Assembly: GCA_903642215.1 (NCBI GenBank)
Contig: CAHJWG010000001.1
Location: 682,001-746,000 of the forward strand
DNA from: Sphingobacteriaceae bacterium
GTDB lineage: Bacteria > Bacteroidota > Bacteroidia > Sphingobacteriales > Sphingobacteriaceae
Reading direction: 5' to 3'
DNA length: 64,000 nt
Each line of letters begins with the position of its first letter. Within the stretch, counting starts at the first letter, position 1. The position numbers and the translations under genes were made by a program. The notes under the pieces are model-generated. The model saw nothing but the letters and a program-made list of their open reading frames with translations, did not search any database and was not told where the DNA came from. Shown here one piece after another: positions 24,236 through 33,237 of the stretch.

Positions 24236-24997
24236 TTATTGATTTAAGAAAAAATCGAATGTATCGCTGCGTAAACCAAGGCGGATGGTTTCTAAAGGGA
24301 TAACTTCTGCCGGTGCAATATTTCCCAAATTTACGTTGGCACCAATCAGTTTGATAAACCAAACCTGCTGCGCTTTTTGCGGTGCTTCCCAAATAATCTT
24401 TTCTTCCGGGATTTGGGTGAGGATTTCATCAACCAAACCTTGCCTAACTTCTCCGGAATCACGATAAATACCTACATTTCCGCTTTCGCGTGCTTCTGCA
24501 ATTACTTTCCAGGAACCGGCTTCCAGTTCTGCATTCATCAGCCGGATCCATTTATAAGGAGCAAAAATCTTTTCTACATCTTTAGAGCCAACTTCAGAAA
24601 TTACCGTTACGTGCTTACTTAAATTACGGATATATTCACATTTTTCTTCGTGATCAATGGTGATCGAACCGTCGGAAACTTCTGCATATTCCATTTGATA
24701 CTGATCCAGAACGCGTTTATAGTCCTCAAACTGGCCGCGCACAATAAAAGCTTCAAACAAAGTACCGCCAAAATAAACCGGAATGCCTGCATCGCGGTAC
24801 AGCTTCAATTTTTCATTAAGATTTGGGGTAACAAAAGAAGTAGCCCAGCCTAATTTAACAATATCGGTATGCTGGCCGGATACCTCTAAAAAATCTTCCA
24901 CCTGCCTTAAACTCAATCCTTTATCCATCACCATGGTAAAGCCGGAAGATCTGGGTTTTTGTGTACGCTCCGGTATGTTGCTCAGAAAATAATTCAT
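24236..24997 (-). CDS. Phosphosulfolactate synthase-like protein (ComA family)
   Basis: A 253-residue TIM-barrel protein of the ComA family, which joins sulfite to phosphoenolpyruvate to give phosphosulfolactate, first known from coenzyme M synthesis. Signatures: RSSGFTMVMDKGLSLRQVED, IVKLGWATSFVTPNLNEKL, GIPVYFGGTLFEAFIVRGQ, YAEVSDGSITI, VISEVGSKD and IWEAPQKAQQVWFIKLIGAN. Coenzyme M is not expected in Bacteroidota, so the product may feed another sulfonate, such as a sulfonolipid precursor; this is inference. It is the first gene before aroE and gldD (49 bases) and follows a terminator. Confidence 0.85.
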   Translation of the reverse strand: MNYFLSNIPERTQKPRSSGFTMVMDKGLSLRQVEDFLEVSGQHTDIVKLGWATSFVTPNLNEKLKLYRDAGIPVYFGGTLFEAFIVRGQFEDYKRVLDQYQMEYAEVSDGSITIDHEEKCEYIRNLSKHVTVISEVGSKDVEKIFAPYKWIRLMNAELEAGSWKVIAEARESGNVGIYRDSGEVRQGLVDEILTQIPEEKIIWEAPQKAQQVWFIKLIGANVNLGNIAPAEVIPLETIRLGLRSDTFDFFLNQ

Positions 24998-25014
24998 TTG
25001 AATGCAGTATTATT

Positions 25015-25041
25015 AAAAAACCAACTGTACGTTGGTTTTTT
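25015..25041 (-). terminator. Rho-independent terminator
   Basis: AAAAAACCAAC / GTTGGTTTTTT with a 5-base loop; a perfect 11-bp stem with T run on both strands. Probably ends the TPR gene transcript. Confidence 0.85.
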
Positions 25042-25065
25042 GATGATCGCAAATGTATAAAAAAA

Positions 25066-25109
25066 CCAAAACTTCTTGTTTGAACAGGCCAAAACAAGAA
25101 GTTGTGGTT
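25066..25109 (-). terminator. Second hairpin after the TPR gene
   Basis: AAACTTCTTGTTT pairs with AACAAGAAGTT, 3-45 bases beyond the stop, just before the stronger terminator at 25015. Confidence 0.6.
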
Positions 25110-25111
25110 AA

Positions 25112-26521
25112 TCAGATCCGGTAAAACCGATTGATAATATCCACGATGGCTTTGTTTTCCTGAAGTTGCGGCAAGTATTCAAACAAAATAGGATGTTTTT
25201 CCGGATCCGTAGTCAAAGCAATTTCCAGGTATTTTAACGATTCGTTGTATTCGCCTTTGGCAAAAAGATACGCAACCATGCGATAAAACAACTCTGCTGC
25301 ATCCGGATTATTTTTAATGGCCTCGGCAATGGTTTCGATAGCTGCCGTTAACTTATGCTGTTCGTAAAGGATGGAAGAATAATCCAGCCAGGCATCTACA
25401 TCCAGCGGGTTTAACTCGATTACTTTTGCATAAGCTGCTTCAGATTCCGGCAGATTGCCTAATTTATAATTTGCATCGGCAATGGCAAACCAGTAATCAG
25501 CATTTTCGTTATCCAGCTCTAATGCTCTTTTGTAATAACGCATCGCTTCAAAATAGCGCTCTTCAAAATCGAGGGTTACACCGATACCAAACCATGCATC
25601 ACCCATCTTTGCATCTTTCCGAACAGCTTTTTTATAGTAAGCACGCGCTTCATCCATCCGCTCCAACTTTTCATAACATTCGCCGATAGAACAATAAGTA
25701 TCAGAACTGGCGGCTTCATATTCAAGCGTTTGTTTATAAACTTCAATTGCCTCGGCAAATTTATCCAGATTGATCAACGCATTTCCCTTGTTAAAATAAG
25801 CATAGGTAAAACTTTCATTAATCAGGATGGCATAATCATAAGCATCAATTGCTTTTTCAAACAGGCTTAGCTTGGTAAAAGCGTTCCCTAAATTGTACCA
25901 GGCAGCATAACTGTAAGGTTCTTTATCAATGTACTGCTCGTAAAAAGCAACGCTTTCGTGCTGCCGATCCATCACATCATAGCAAAATGCCAGTTCGTAT
26001 AAGGCATCCTGGTTTTCCATGTTTTGTTCCAGGCAAATTTTTAGATACGTAATTGCACTATTGTATTCGCCTTTACTTTGATAAACAAAAGCGATATGCA
26101 ACAAAATATCATCAGTATCTTCTGCCAACGGTAAAGCTTTTTCGTAATTTTCGAGGGCTTCTTCATGGCGTTCCAGGCTTTCGAACAAATTTCCGCGGAT
26201 GATATAAATATCAGCTTCAGACGGTTCTAAACTTTCTGCTTTTTCCAAAATGGCAAAAGCATCTGCAACCTGGTTGGTTACGATAAAAAGTTGGGCCTGT
26301 TTAATTAAAAACACGGCGGCAAAAGGATGCTGGCTGCGGGCATAACCTACAACCTGTAACGCTTTTACGGGATCATTTTTTTCAATGTAGTAATCAATAA
26401 TGTTTTCGAACACCTGGGCATCAAAAAAATATTGATCGTGATTGCGAATCATCTCCTCATATCGTTCTACAGAAAACAGGGGATCCTCAGAGAAATGGTA
26501 ATCAAATTCTTCTTCTTCCAT
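25112..26521 (-). CDS. Tetratricopeptide repeat protein
   Basis: A 469-residue protein made almost entirely of TPR units, about 12 from residue 45 on, with the standard pattern (for example AAWYNLGNAFTKLSLFEKAI and AYFNKGNALINLDKFAEAIE). The first 40 residues are acidic (EEEEFDYHFSEDPLFSVERY). No signal peptide, so a cytoplasmic scaffold is likely. The substrate or partner cannot be told from the sequence. Confidence 0.9.
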   Translation of the reverse strand: MEEEEFDYHFSEDPLFSVERYEEMIRNHDQYFFDAQVFENIIDYYIEKNDPVKALQVVGYARSQHPFAAVFLIKQAQLFIVTNQVADAFAILEKAESLEPSEADIYIIRGNLFESLERHEEALENYEKALPLAEDTDDILLHIAFVYQSKGEYNSAITYLKICLEQNMENQDALYELAFCYDVMDRQHESVAFYEQYIDKEPYSYAAWYNLGNAFTKLSLFEKAIDAYDYAILINESFTYAYFNKGNALINLDKFAEAIEVYKQTLEYEAASSDTYCSIGECYEKLERMDEARAYYKKAVRKDAKMGDAWFGIGVTLDFEERYFEAMRYYKRALELDNENADYWFAIADANYKLGNLPESEAAYAKVIELNPLDVDAWLDYSSILYEQHKLTAAIETIAEAIKNNPDAAELFYRMVAYLFAKGEYNESLKYLEIALTTDPEKHPILFEYLPQLQENKAIVDIINRFYRI

Positions 26522-26895
26522 TCAATTTATATAGCAGAACAATGGGCTGTAATTGTTTAAACACTAATTAACAGCTTAAATTTTATTTAGGCAATCGGTA
26601 CAGAAAAGATTTTGTAAACTTTAACTTCCTTGCAACCGTAATTTCAAAATCTGATTTGTATTTGCATAAATTTGTAGCTTTGGCAAAAGTACGAAAAAGC
26701 ATTTTTATTAATTGTTGGCATAAACGGGCAATGTGTAACTTAAACGTTAAAAAAGCTTTTTATTAAACCAATGTACGTACTTAGCAGTCAAAAAATTCTT
26801 ATACAGATTTTCTCCGGAGTGAATACTTCTTTTATGCCGGTAAAATTATAAAGTCGGCACGTTGATAAAATCCAATAGTTTACAAAATAGATTTC
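26522..26895. other. Intergenic region between divergent TPR and subtilase genes
   Basis: About 370 bases, AT-rich. It holds TAAATTTG at 26667-26674, a possible -7 element without a spaced -33 TTTG, and a class A dispersed motif at 26822. Nothing gene-like was seen. Confidence 0.5.
26822..26846 (-). repeat. Dispersed motif, class A
   Basis: AATACTTCTTTTATGCCGGT then AAAAT, about 50 bases upstream of the subtilase start. Confidence 0.75.
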
Positions 26896-28536
26896 ATGAA
26901 GATTAATTTAAAAACAATCGCAGTTGCAGCAGTTGCCCTGTTCGTTATAAACCAAACAACCGTTAAGGCACAAGGGATGCCCGTTAAAATGGTTGATCCG
27001 CCAAAAAACTGGCATACTTTAGATTTAAAAAAAGATGGTTTTTTTGGTATCAGCCTAAACCAGGCATACGATTTTTTAAAGGGTAAAAAGAGTAAAACCG
27101 TTGTTGTAGCAACCATCGATAGTGGTGTGGATACTTTACAAAAAGACCTGCAGCCAATTTTATGGGTAAACACCAAAGAGAAAGCCGGAAACGGTAAAGA
27201 CGATGACAATAATGGTTATACAGACGATTTACACGGCTGGAATTTTTTGGGCGGCCCAAACAACAAGTGCGATGTTAACGAAACAACCGAGGAAGTGCGC
27301 GAGTATTTCCGGTTGAAAAATAAATACACAACCATTACCACAGCAGCTGCAGCAAAAGATAAAACGGAGTATGCTTACTGGTTAAAAGTAAAATCTATCC
27401 GGGATTCTACGGTTAATAAATCACAATCAGAGCTGGCACAGCTTTCGCCGTTGATGAATGCGTTGATGACGACTGATGCTTTCATCAAAAAATCATTGAA
27501 TTTAGAAGCCGGACAAACTTTTACTAAAAATGATTTGGGTAAGCTGGATGCCAAAAATGATACTTTAAGCAAAAGCAAATACATCTGGGGTTTGATTTTG
27601 CAGGAGGCAGATAGTTCTAAAACGGATACCAAAACGATTACTGAGCTAAGCGAATACATTACCAAATTAAATAATGATGTTACACCGGATTTGGATGCCC
27701 GGAAACGGGTTGTCGGTGATAATCCGGATGATCTAAACGATAAAAAATATGGCAGCAACCAGTTAAAATTTGATGATGCTTCGCATGGAACGGGCGTTGC
27801 CGGGCTAATCGGTGCCATCCGCAACAATGGTTACGGTATTGATGGCGTTGCGGATAACGTTAAAATTATGGCGGTAAAAGCAGTACCAAACGGTGATGAG
27901 TATGATAAAGATATTGCCAGTGCCATCCGGTATGCGGTGGATAACGGTGCCAAGGTGGTGAACATGAGTTTTGGTAAGAAAATCTCTCCGCATAAAAAAT
28001 GGGTTGATGATGCAATTAAATATGCGGCAGAAAAAGATGTATTGCTGGTGCAGGCATCCGGTAATGATAATCAGGATGTTGATGTAAAACCGGAATTCCC
28101 GAATGATACTTTTTTGGATGGTTCTACTACAGATAATTTACTCAGCGTTGGTGCTTCCTCTGCTTTAAATGACGAAAATTTGCCGGGTACTTTTAGTAAT
28201 TACGGTAAAAAAAGTGTGGATGTTTTTGCACCCGGCGTAAAGGTTACTTCGATTGATAAAGATGCCGAATTTAATACAGCCGACGGAACCAGTTTTGCTT
28301 CGCCGATTACGGCCGGGGTTGCAGCTTTGGTTCTGGAATATTATCCGACTTTAAGTGCAAAGCAGTTAAAGGAAGTGATTATTGCTTCTGCAAAACCACT
28401 AAACGGAATGCAGGTAATTAAACCCGGAAGCAAAGAAAAAGTTGATTTTACAACGTTAAGCAGATCCGGCGGCGTGGTTAATGCTTTGGAAGCTTTAAAA
28501 ATCGCTTCTAAAATGAAAGGCGAACGGAAGAAATAG
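26896..28536 (+). CDS. Secreted S8 (subtilisin-like) peptidase
   Basis: A 546-residue subtilase with a signal peptide (residues 1-25, AVAAVALFVINQTTVKA). The catalytic triad is present: Asp in ATIDSGVDT (about 75), His in SHGTGVAGLIGA (about 297) and Ser in GTSFASPITAGVAAL (about 466). An insertion of roughly 180 residues separates Asp from His, much longer than in classic subtilisins; it is rich in Lys, Thr and Asp. There is no type IX C-terminal sorting domain: the protein ends with a Lys-rich tail. Likely periplasmic or exported by another route. Confidence 0.9.
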   Translation: MKINLKTIAVAAVALFVINQTTVKAQGMPVKMVDPPKNWHTLDLKKDGFFGISLNQAYDFLKGKKSKTVVVATIDSGVDTLQKDLQPILWVNTKEKAGNGKDDDNNGYTDDLHGWNFLGGPNNKCDVNETTEEVREYFRLKNKYTTITTAAAAKDKTEYAYWLKVKSIRDSTVNKSQSELAQLSPLMNALMTTDAFIKKSLNLEAGQTFTKNDLGKLDAKNDTLSKSKYIWGLILQEADSSKTDTKTITELSEYITKLNNDVTPDLDARKRVVGDNPDDLNDKKYGSNQLKFDDASHGTGVAGLIGAIRNNGYGIDGVADNVKIMAVKAVPNGDEYDKDIASAIRYAVDNGAKVVNMSFGKKISPHKKWVDDAIKYAAEKDVLLVQASGNDNQDVDVKPEFPNDTFLDGSTTDNLLSVGASSALNDENLPGTFSNYGKKSVDVFAPGVKVTSIDKDAEFNTADGTSFASPITAGVAALVLEYYPTLSAKQLKEVIIASAKPLNGMQVIKPGSKEKVDFTTLSRSGGVVNALEALKIASKMKGERKK

Positions 28537-28554
28537 GTTGATAAAAGAAGCATT
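28534..28554 (+). repeat. Dispersed motif, class A, overlapping a stop codon
   Basis: TAGGTTGATAAAAGAAGCAT then T: the TAG stop of the subtilase gene is part of the arm. Confidence 0.8.
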
Positions 28555-28559
28555 AAATT

Positions 28560-28591
28560 AAAAAGTTCCGGAAAATTTTCCGGGACTTTTT
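28560..28591. terminator. Bidirectional terminator
   Basis: AAAAAGTTCCGGAAAA pairs with TTTTCCGGGACTTTTT (one mismatch), between convergent genes, with A/T runs on both sides. Confidence 0.85.
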
Positions 28592-28596
28592 AGTTT

Positions 28597-29274
28597 TTAC
28601 AAATCGATGGTTTGCCCGATTTCCGGCAAAATGAAGTTTAAACCGGCAGCTGCAAATTTGCTTTTTGTTGCTTCATGATTTAATTTTATCGGTGGAAAAG
28701 TATCAAAATGCACACCAATTATATTTTTACAATTGATAAAAAAAGCTGCTTTAACTGCATCTTCCGCCCCCATGGTATAGTTATCGCCGATCGGCAAAAA
28801 TGCCCAGTCTAAATTTTCATCTTCCAGCAATTTCATGTCATAAGTTAAAGCCGTATCGCCGGCAATATAAATTACTTTTCCGTTGGCATAAATAACATAA
28901 CCGGCAGGGTTACCGCCGTAAGTGCCGTCCGGCATAGAGCTGGAATGGATGGCGTTTACCATTTTTACACGGCCAAAATCAAAATTATGGCTTCCGCCGA
29001 TGTTCATGCCGTGCGTTTTATCTACATCATTATTGCCCAGCCAGCCCTGTATTTCTGCAATGCAAATTACCGTTGCATCGCTATTTGTTTGGATAGTGAA
29101 TAAGTCTGCAACATGATCAACGTGGCCGTGTGTTAGCAAAATATAATCAGGTTTGATGGCATCGATATCAACATTTTTAGCCAATTCGTTTGGGCTGATG
29201 AAAGGATCAAACAGTAATTTGGCTTTTTCGGTTTCCAGCAAAATTGTTGCGTGGCCGTAATAAGTAACTTTCAT
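28597..29274 (-). CDS. Metal-dependent hydrolase, UPF0173 family
   Basis: A 225-residue metallo-beta-lactamase-fold protein. The metal motif is LLTHGHVDHVADL (HxHxDH); further ligands are in HGMNIGGSHNFDFG, YIAGDTAL and GVHFDTFPPI. The short, single-domain form and the starting MKVTYYGHATILLE match UPF0173. Substrate unknown. It lies 27 bases downstream of ybaB. Confidence 0.9.
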   Translation of the reverse strand: MKVTYYGHATILLETEKAKLLFDPFISPNELAKNVDIDAIKPDYILLTHGHVDHVADLFTIQTNSDATVICIAEIQGWLGNNDVDKTHGMNIGGSHNFDFGRVKMVNAIHSSSMPDGTYGGNPAGYVIYANGKVIYIAGDTALTYDMKLLEDENLDWAFLPIGDNYTMGAEDAVKAAFFINCKNIIGVHFDTFPPIKLNHEATKSKFAAAGLNFILPEIGQTIDL

Positions 29275-29300
29275 ATAAATTTTAGTTTTAACCGAAACAA

Positions 29301-29615
29301 TTATTGGCCGAAAAGTTTGCCTAAATCGCCTAATCCGCCCAACATGCTTTGCGATAGTGCAGCCATTTCTGCCTGATTTAAGTTTTCGGCTTGTTCAACC
29401 GCTTTGTTTACCGCAACGGCTAATAACTCTTCCAGCTCTTCGCGGTCGGCAGTTTTAAAAAAATCTTCATCAATATTGATGGATTGAATGATTCTGTTGC
29501 CGTTTGCGGTAACCGTAATTTTTCCGTTTTCTGCTGTGCCGGATACCATAATGCCATCCAAACGTTTTTTAACTTCTTCCGCTTTTTGCTGTGCTTCAAA
29601 TATTTTATCAAACAT
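29301..29615 (-). CDS. ybaB: YbaB/EbfC family nucleoid-associated protein
   Basis: A 104-residue protein of the YbaB/EbfC family of small DNA-binding dimers. FDKIFEAQQKAEEVKKRLDG begins it; GKITVTANGNRIIQSINIDE is the beta-sheet core; EELEELLAVAVNKAVEQAEN the long helix; the tail (LGDLGKLFGQ) is Gly-rich as usual. In many bacteria it sits next to dnaX and recR; here it does not. A class B motif begins 1 base before its start codon. Confidence 0.9.
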   Translation of the reverse strand: MFDKIFEAQQKAEEVKKRLDGIMVSGTAENGKITVTANGNRIIQSINIDEDFFKTADREELEELLAVAVNKAVEQAENLNQAEMAALSQSMLGGLGDLGKLFGQ

Positions 29616-29634
29616 AATACTGTTTTTACAGGTG
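29616..29634 (-). repeat. Dispersed motif, class B
   Basis: AATACTGTTTTTACAGGTG fills the 23-base gap between the ybaB start and the stop of the upstream gene. Confidence 0.72.
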
Positions 29635-29638
29635 TTTT

Positions 29639-30847
29639 TTATTGATCTTCTGTTTCTGTCCCGTTACCGGAATACGCACTTTTTCGTACAATTGGCATGC
29701 CGGTAATTCTAAATAACTCATCTAAATGCAGCAAGCTGCCGTTTACCATATTGCCGAGGAGTACAATGGTAACATCATTTTTCATATCCCGTAAAAATAT
29801 ATGGCGGAAACCGTGCCACCAGCCTGTGTGGTAAACTACTTTTTGCCCCGGTGCTTCAAATAAGCGCCAGCCGTAACCATAATTAAAATGGCCGCGCAGC
29901 ATTGGGTTGCGATCAGTATAAGCTGAATCCTGGGTTGCTTCTTTTAATAACCGGCCGGATCTTAATGCACGGTCAAATAAAAAAAGATCACCAACGGTAC
30001 TGTAAATTCCCTTGTCGCCAACCGGCCCGTCCAAAAAGTTTTGCGCCACAGAATACCGCCAGCTGTTACGGTCATGGCCAACTACATCCACCGGGATTTT
30101 TTCGTAAACCGCTTTAGAATAAACGGCCGTATGTTTCATTTCAGCCGGTTTAAACACGTTTTCCTGCATAAATTGCGGATAAGGCATACCGCTTACTTTT
30201 TCGATGATCGCGCCCAACACCATAAAGTTGGAGTTATTATACAGGAAACGAACGTTTGGCTTGTTAAAAGGGGCCGGTTTATATTGCGCAATCAAATCCA
30301 TTTCCTGCGCATTGTTTAATCCTTTTTGCTGATTTAAATGCTGCTTGCGATAAATATCATCGGTAAAATAAACATAATTCATCATGCCCGAACGATGCGT
30401 AAGCAGCAAGCGGATGGTGATGCCATCGTAAGGAAAGTTTGGGAAAAACTCTTTTACGTTCTGGTCCAGCCTTAACTTGCCCCTTTCCATCAGCAGTAAA
30501 ATTGCGGTGGAAGTCATGGTTTTAGTAACCGAAGCTAACTCAAACCGGGAGCTTAATTTTAGGCTGTCTTTTGTTAAATAATTGGCCCAGCCAAAAGCGT
30601 TTTCATACAAAATTTTCCCTTTTTTGGCCACCAGCACATTACCGTTAAAACCGCTGTGTTTGTGCAGGTTTTGCATAAAAGCATCAATGCGTTGATCTGC
30701 TTTTTTGGGATTATATTTTAAAAACGAAGCGGTATCGAAAGGAATATCGTAAACAGCTTCAATCGCTGTTTTTTTGTGTTTTGAACAAGCCGTTAGTAAA
30801 AATAATCCGGCTGCAAAAGGTAGAAGGTAGTTCTGTAATCTCATCAA
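29639..30847 (-). CDS. Serine hydrolase lipoprotein, class C beta-lactamase-like
   Basis: A 402-residue lipoprotein (lipobox LLTACSKH near residue 20). The penicillin-binding fold shows SVTKTM (SxxK, about residue 107), YNNSNFM (YxN) and HTGWWHG (HxG in place of KTG). These are typical of class C-like esterases/DD-peptidases of the beta-lactamase-related family. Likely anchored in the envelope; real substrate unknown. It is upstream of ybaB on the same strand. Confidence 0.88.
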   Translation of the reverse strand: MMRLQNYLLPFAAGLFLLTACSKHKKTAIEAVYDIPFDTASFLKYNPKKADQRIDAFMQNLHKHSGFNGNVLVAKKGKILYENAFGWANYLTKDSLKLSSRFELASVTKTMTSTAILLLMERGKLRLDQNVKEFFPNFPYDGITIRLLLTHRSGMMNYVYFTDDIYRKQHLNQQKGLNNAQEMDLIAQYKPAPFNKPNVRFLYNNSNFMVLGAIIEKVSGMPYPQFMQENVFKPAEMKHTAVYSKAVYEKIPVDVVGHDRNSWRYSVAQNFLDGPVGDKGIYSTVGDLFLFDRALRSGRLLKEATQDSAYTDRNPMLRGHFNYGYGWRLFEAPGQKVVYHTGWWHGFRHIFLRDMKNDVTIVLLGNMVNGSLLHLDELFRITGMPIVRKSAYSGNGTETEDQ

Positions 30848-31002
30848 CTAATAAAAATCTGTCGCTTTAACGAAAGCGAAAATTAGATATTATATTACGA
30901 ATATGCAGGGAAAGTTTCAATTATCTGATGCTTTTTTTAACGGTAGTTTTTTATTTTTTCGGGTTGAAGCAGGTTTGCCAGTTAGTTTACGTTTTGCCGC
31001 GT

Positions 31003-31077
31003 GAGGGATTGTAGCGGAAAGCCCGCAGCGTAGAGCGAGGACTTGCAGCGGAAAGCCCGACCCGCAGGGGCACGCCC
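31003..31077 (+). repeat. GC-rich tandem repeat
   Basis: Two 23-base units (31003-31025 and 31037-31059) share AGCGGAAAGCCCG and match at 20 of 23 positions, period 34. GACCCGCAGGGGCACGCCC follows. The stretch is much richer in GC than its surroundings. Confidence 0.6.
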
Positions 31078-31099
31078 AAATGCTTTATTTATCAGCATA

Positions 31100-31123
31100 A
31101 ATTTTACCTGTAAAAGAAGCATT
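31100..31123 (+). repeat. Dispersed motif, class A
   Basis: AATTTTACCTGTAAAAGAAG then CATT, ending 5 bases before a -7 element. Confidence 0.8.
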
Positions 31124-31127
31124 GCTG

Positions 31128-31135
31128 TATATTTG
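31128..31135 (+). promoter_or_regulatory. -7 promoter element of the ORF6N gene
   Basis: TATATTTG, ending 4 bases before the ATG; the class A motif occupies the usual -33 region. Confidence 0.5.
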
Positions 31136-31139
31136 GTAA

Positions 31140-31661
31140 ATGGATAAAAATATAACTGTTGTTCCTGAAGAAAGGATTATCTACAAAATAATAGTTTTAA
31201 GAAACGAGAAAGTTATTTTGGATTTCCATTTGGCAGAGCTTTACAATGTGGAAACCAGAGCATTAAAACAAGCGGTTCGCAGAAATAAAGGCCGTTTTCC
31301 GGGTGATTTTATGTTTGCGTTAAGCCAGGAAGAAATAGAAAAAGTGGTATCACAAAATGTGATACCCACAAAAAGCTATTTAGGCGGCGCGGTGCCTTAC
31401 GCTTTTACAGAGGCTGGCGTTGCCATGCTTTCTACGGTTTTAAAAAGCCAAAAAGCTATTGAAATGAATATTGCTATCATCAGGACTTTTATCGCTTTGC
31501 GTAAGATGACCGTTGACTATAAAGTTTTAGCAGACAAACTCTCCGCTATAGAATCAACTTATAATGAGCAGTTTAGGGAGGTTTATAAAGCGTTAGAGAT
31601 GTTGCTTGAGCCACCGAAGGATATTAGAAAAATGATCGGCTATAAACCATCTGACGATTGA
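31140..31661 (+). CDS. ORF6N domain protein
   Basis: A 173-residue protein with an ORF6N domain at residues 10-95 (IYKIIVLRNEKVILDFHLAE, then KQAVRRNKGRFPGDFMFALS), a DNA-binding module first noted in phages but common as single genes in Bacteroidota. The C-terminal third is helical (YKVLADKLSAIESTYNEQFR). No phage genes surround it. It may be a stray mobile or regulatory gene. Confidence 0.85.
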   Translation: MDKNITVVPEERIIYKIIVLRNEKVILDFHLAELYNVETRALKQAVRRNKGRFPGDFMFALSQEEIEKVVSQNVIPTKSYLGGAVPYAFTEAGVAMLSTVLKSQKAIEMNIAIIRTFIALRKMTVDYKVLADKLSAIESTYNEQFREVYKALEMLLEPPKDIRKMIGYKPSDD

Positions 31662-31676
31662 GTAGGCAAATGGTCC

Positions 31677-31701
31677 ATTTTTACCCGGTAAAAACAGCAT
31701 T
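31677..31701 (+). repeat. Dispersed motif, class B
   Basis: ATTTTTACCCGGTAAAAACA then GCATT, 16 bases after the ORF6N gene stop. Confidence 0.8.
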
Positions 31702-31744
31702 GTAATTTTCTTGATTTGGATAGCGATGCTTTTAGATTTTGCCC

Positions 31745-31752
31745 TAAATTTG
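31745..31752 (+). promoter_or_regulatory. -7 promoter element of fumC
   Basis: TAAATTTG, 23 bases before the fumC ATG; leader of about 18 bases. A TTTG at 31715 is too far for the usual spacing. Confidence 0.4.
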
Positions 31753-31775
31753 GCGGCAATTAGTAAATCAAAACC

Positions 31776-33170
31776 ATGAGTTTCAGAACAGAACATGATA
31801 CGATGGGAGCCGTGCAGGTGCCTGCCGATAAATACTGGGGCGCGCAAACCGAGCGTTCCCGCAATAATTTTAAAATTGGCCCGGCGGCCAGTATGCCGGT
31901 AGAAATTATTGAGGCTTTCGCTTATCTGAAGAAAGCAGCTGCTTTTACCAATACCGATTTAGGCGTTTTAACTGCGGAGAAACGCGATCTGATTGCGCAC
32001 GTTTGTGATGAAATTTTAGACGGAAAACTGGCTGATGAATTTCCGCTGGTGATCTGGCAAACCGGCTCCGGCACACAATCTAACATGAATGTGAATGAGG
32101 TAGTTGCCAACCGTGCACATGTTTTGCAGGGAAATACTTTGGGTGAAGGCAAAACTTTTATCCACCCGAATGATGATGTAAATAAATCGCAGTCATCCAA
32201 CGATACTTATCCAACGGCCATGCACATTGCGGCTTATAAGGTAGTAATGGAAACTACGATTCCGGGTGTGGAGAAATTAAGAGACACGTTACAGGCGAAA
32301 GTTGAAGAGTTTAAAAATGTGGTTAAAATTGGCCGCACGCATTTGATGGATGCTACGCCGCTGACTTTGGGGCAGGAGTTTTCGGGCTATGTTTCGCAGT
32401 TAACGCACGGTTTGAAAGCTTTACGCAACACTTTAGATCATCTTTCTGAACTGGCTTTAGGCGGAACCGCGGTTGGAACCGGCATCAACACGCCAAAAGG
32501 TTATGATGTAAAAGTGGCCGAATATATTGCGCAATTTACCGGTTTGCCTTTTATTACTGCAGAAAATAAGTTTGAAGCTTTGGCTGCGCACGATGCGATT
32601 GTAGAAACGCACGGCGCGCTAAAGCAAATTGCAGTTTCGCTGATGAAAATTGCAAATGATATCCGGATGCTGGCTTCCGGCCCGCGTTCCGGCATTGGCG
32701 AAATCCATATTCCGGATAACGAGCCCGGATCATCGATTATGCCCGGGAAAGTTAATCCAACCCAAAACGAAGCGGTAACGATGGTTGCGGCGCAAGTAAT
32801 GGGAAATGATGTAACGATTTCTATCGGCGGCAGCAACGGACATTATGAACTGAACGTTTTTAAACCGGTAATGGCGGCGGCGTTTTTGCAATCGGCACGT
32901 TTAATCGGCGATGCCTGTGTTTCTTTTAATGATCATTGTGCGATTGGAATCACCCCAAATTATGGTGGCATCAAAAAGCATTTAGAAAATTCGCTGATGC
33001 TGGTTACCGCTTTAAACCCGCATATTGGTTATGAAAACGCAGCTAAAATTGCCAAAACGGCTTTAAAAGAAAATCAGTCGTTGCGCGAAGCGGCAATCGG
33101 TTTGGGTTTGCTAACGAGTGAGCAGTTTGACGAATGGGTTAGACCGGAAAATATGATTGGCAGTTTATAA
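31776..33170 (+). CDS. fumC: Class II fumarate hydratase
   Basis: A 464-residue iron-independent fumarase that interconverts fumarate and malate in the TCA cycle. Signature segments: [40 protein letters not shown], the B-site region, and [16 protein letters not shown], the fumarase/aspartase fingerprint. [20 protein letters not shown] carries the active-site His-Asn region. Length is normal. It is a single gene; a hairpin follows. Confidence 0.97.
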   Translation: MSFRTEHDTMGAVQVPADKYWGAQTERSRNNFKIGPAASMPVEIIEAFAYLKKAAAFTNTDLGVLTAEKRDLIAHVCDEILDGKLADEFPLVIWQTGSGTQSNMNVNEVVANRAHVLQGNTLGEGKTFIHPNDDVNKSQSSNDTYPTAMHIAAYKVVMETTIPGVEKLRDTLQAKVEEFKNVVKIGRTHLMDATPLTLGQEFSGYVSQLTHGLKALRNTLDHLSELALGGTAVGTGINTPKGYDVKVAEYIAQFTGLPFITAENKFEALAAHDAIVETHGALKQIAVSLMKIANDIRMLASGPRSGIGEIHIPDNEPGSSIMPGKVNPTQNEAVTMVAAQVMGNDVTISIGGSNGHYELNVFKPVMAAAFLQSARLIGDACVSFNDHCAIGITPNYGGIKKHLENSLMLVTALNPHIGYENAAKIAKTALKENQSLREAAIGLGLLTSEQFDEWVRPENMIGSL

Positions 33171-33197
33171 AATTTAAAGCCTCACCAGCCTCACCCT

Positions 33198-33227
33198 AAA
33201 TCCCTCTCCAAAAAAGGAGAGGGACTT
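33198..33227 (+). terminator. Hairpin after fumC
   Basis: AAATCCCTCTCC pairs with GGAGAGGGACTT around a six-A loop. This sequence type recurs in Bacteroidota intergenic DNA and may be a REP-like element that also terminates; the T run is weak. Confidence 0.55.
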
Positions 33228-33237
33228 AACTTTTCTG

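Larger units (their letters stand above)
30848..31139. other. Intergenic region with GC-rich repeat and dispersed motif
   Basis: About 290 bases between divergent genes. It holds a GC-rich tandem pair (31003-31059), a class A motif (31100-31123) and a -7 element (31128-31135). No gene was seen. Confidence 0.6.

Noticed and set aside
26896-28536. Type IX secretion C-terminal domain on the subtilase
   Set aside because: The protein ends shortly after the catalytic Ser region with a Lys-rich tail; no beta-sandwich tail is present.
31140-31661. Prophage fragment around the ORF6N gene
   Set aside because: No phage structural, integrase or lysis genes are near; neighbours are housekeeping genes.
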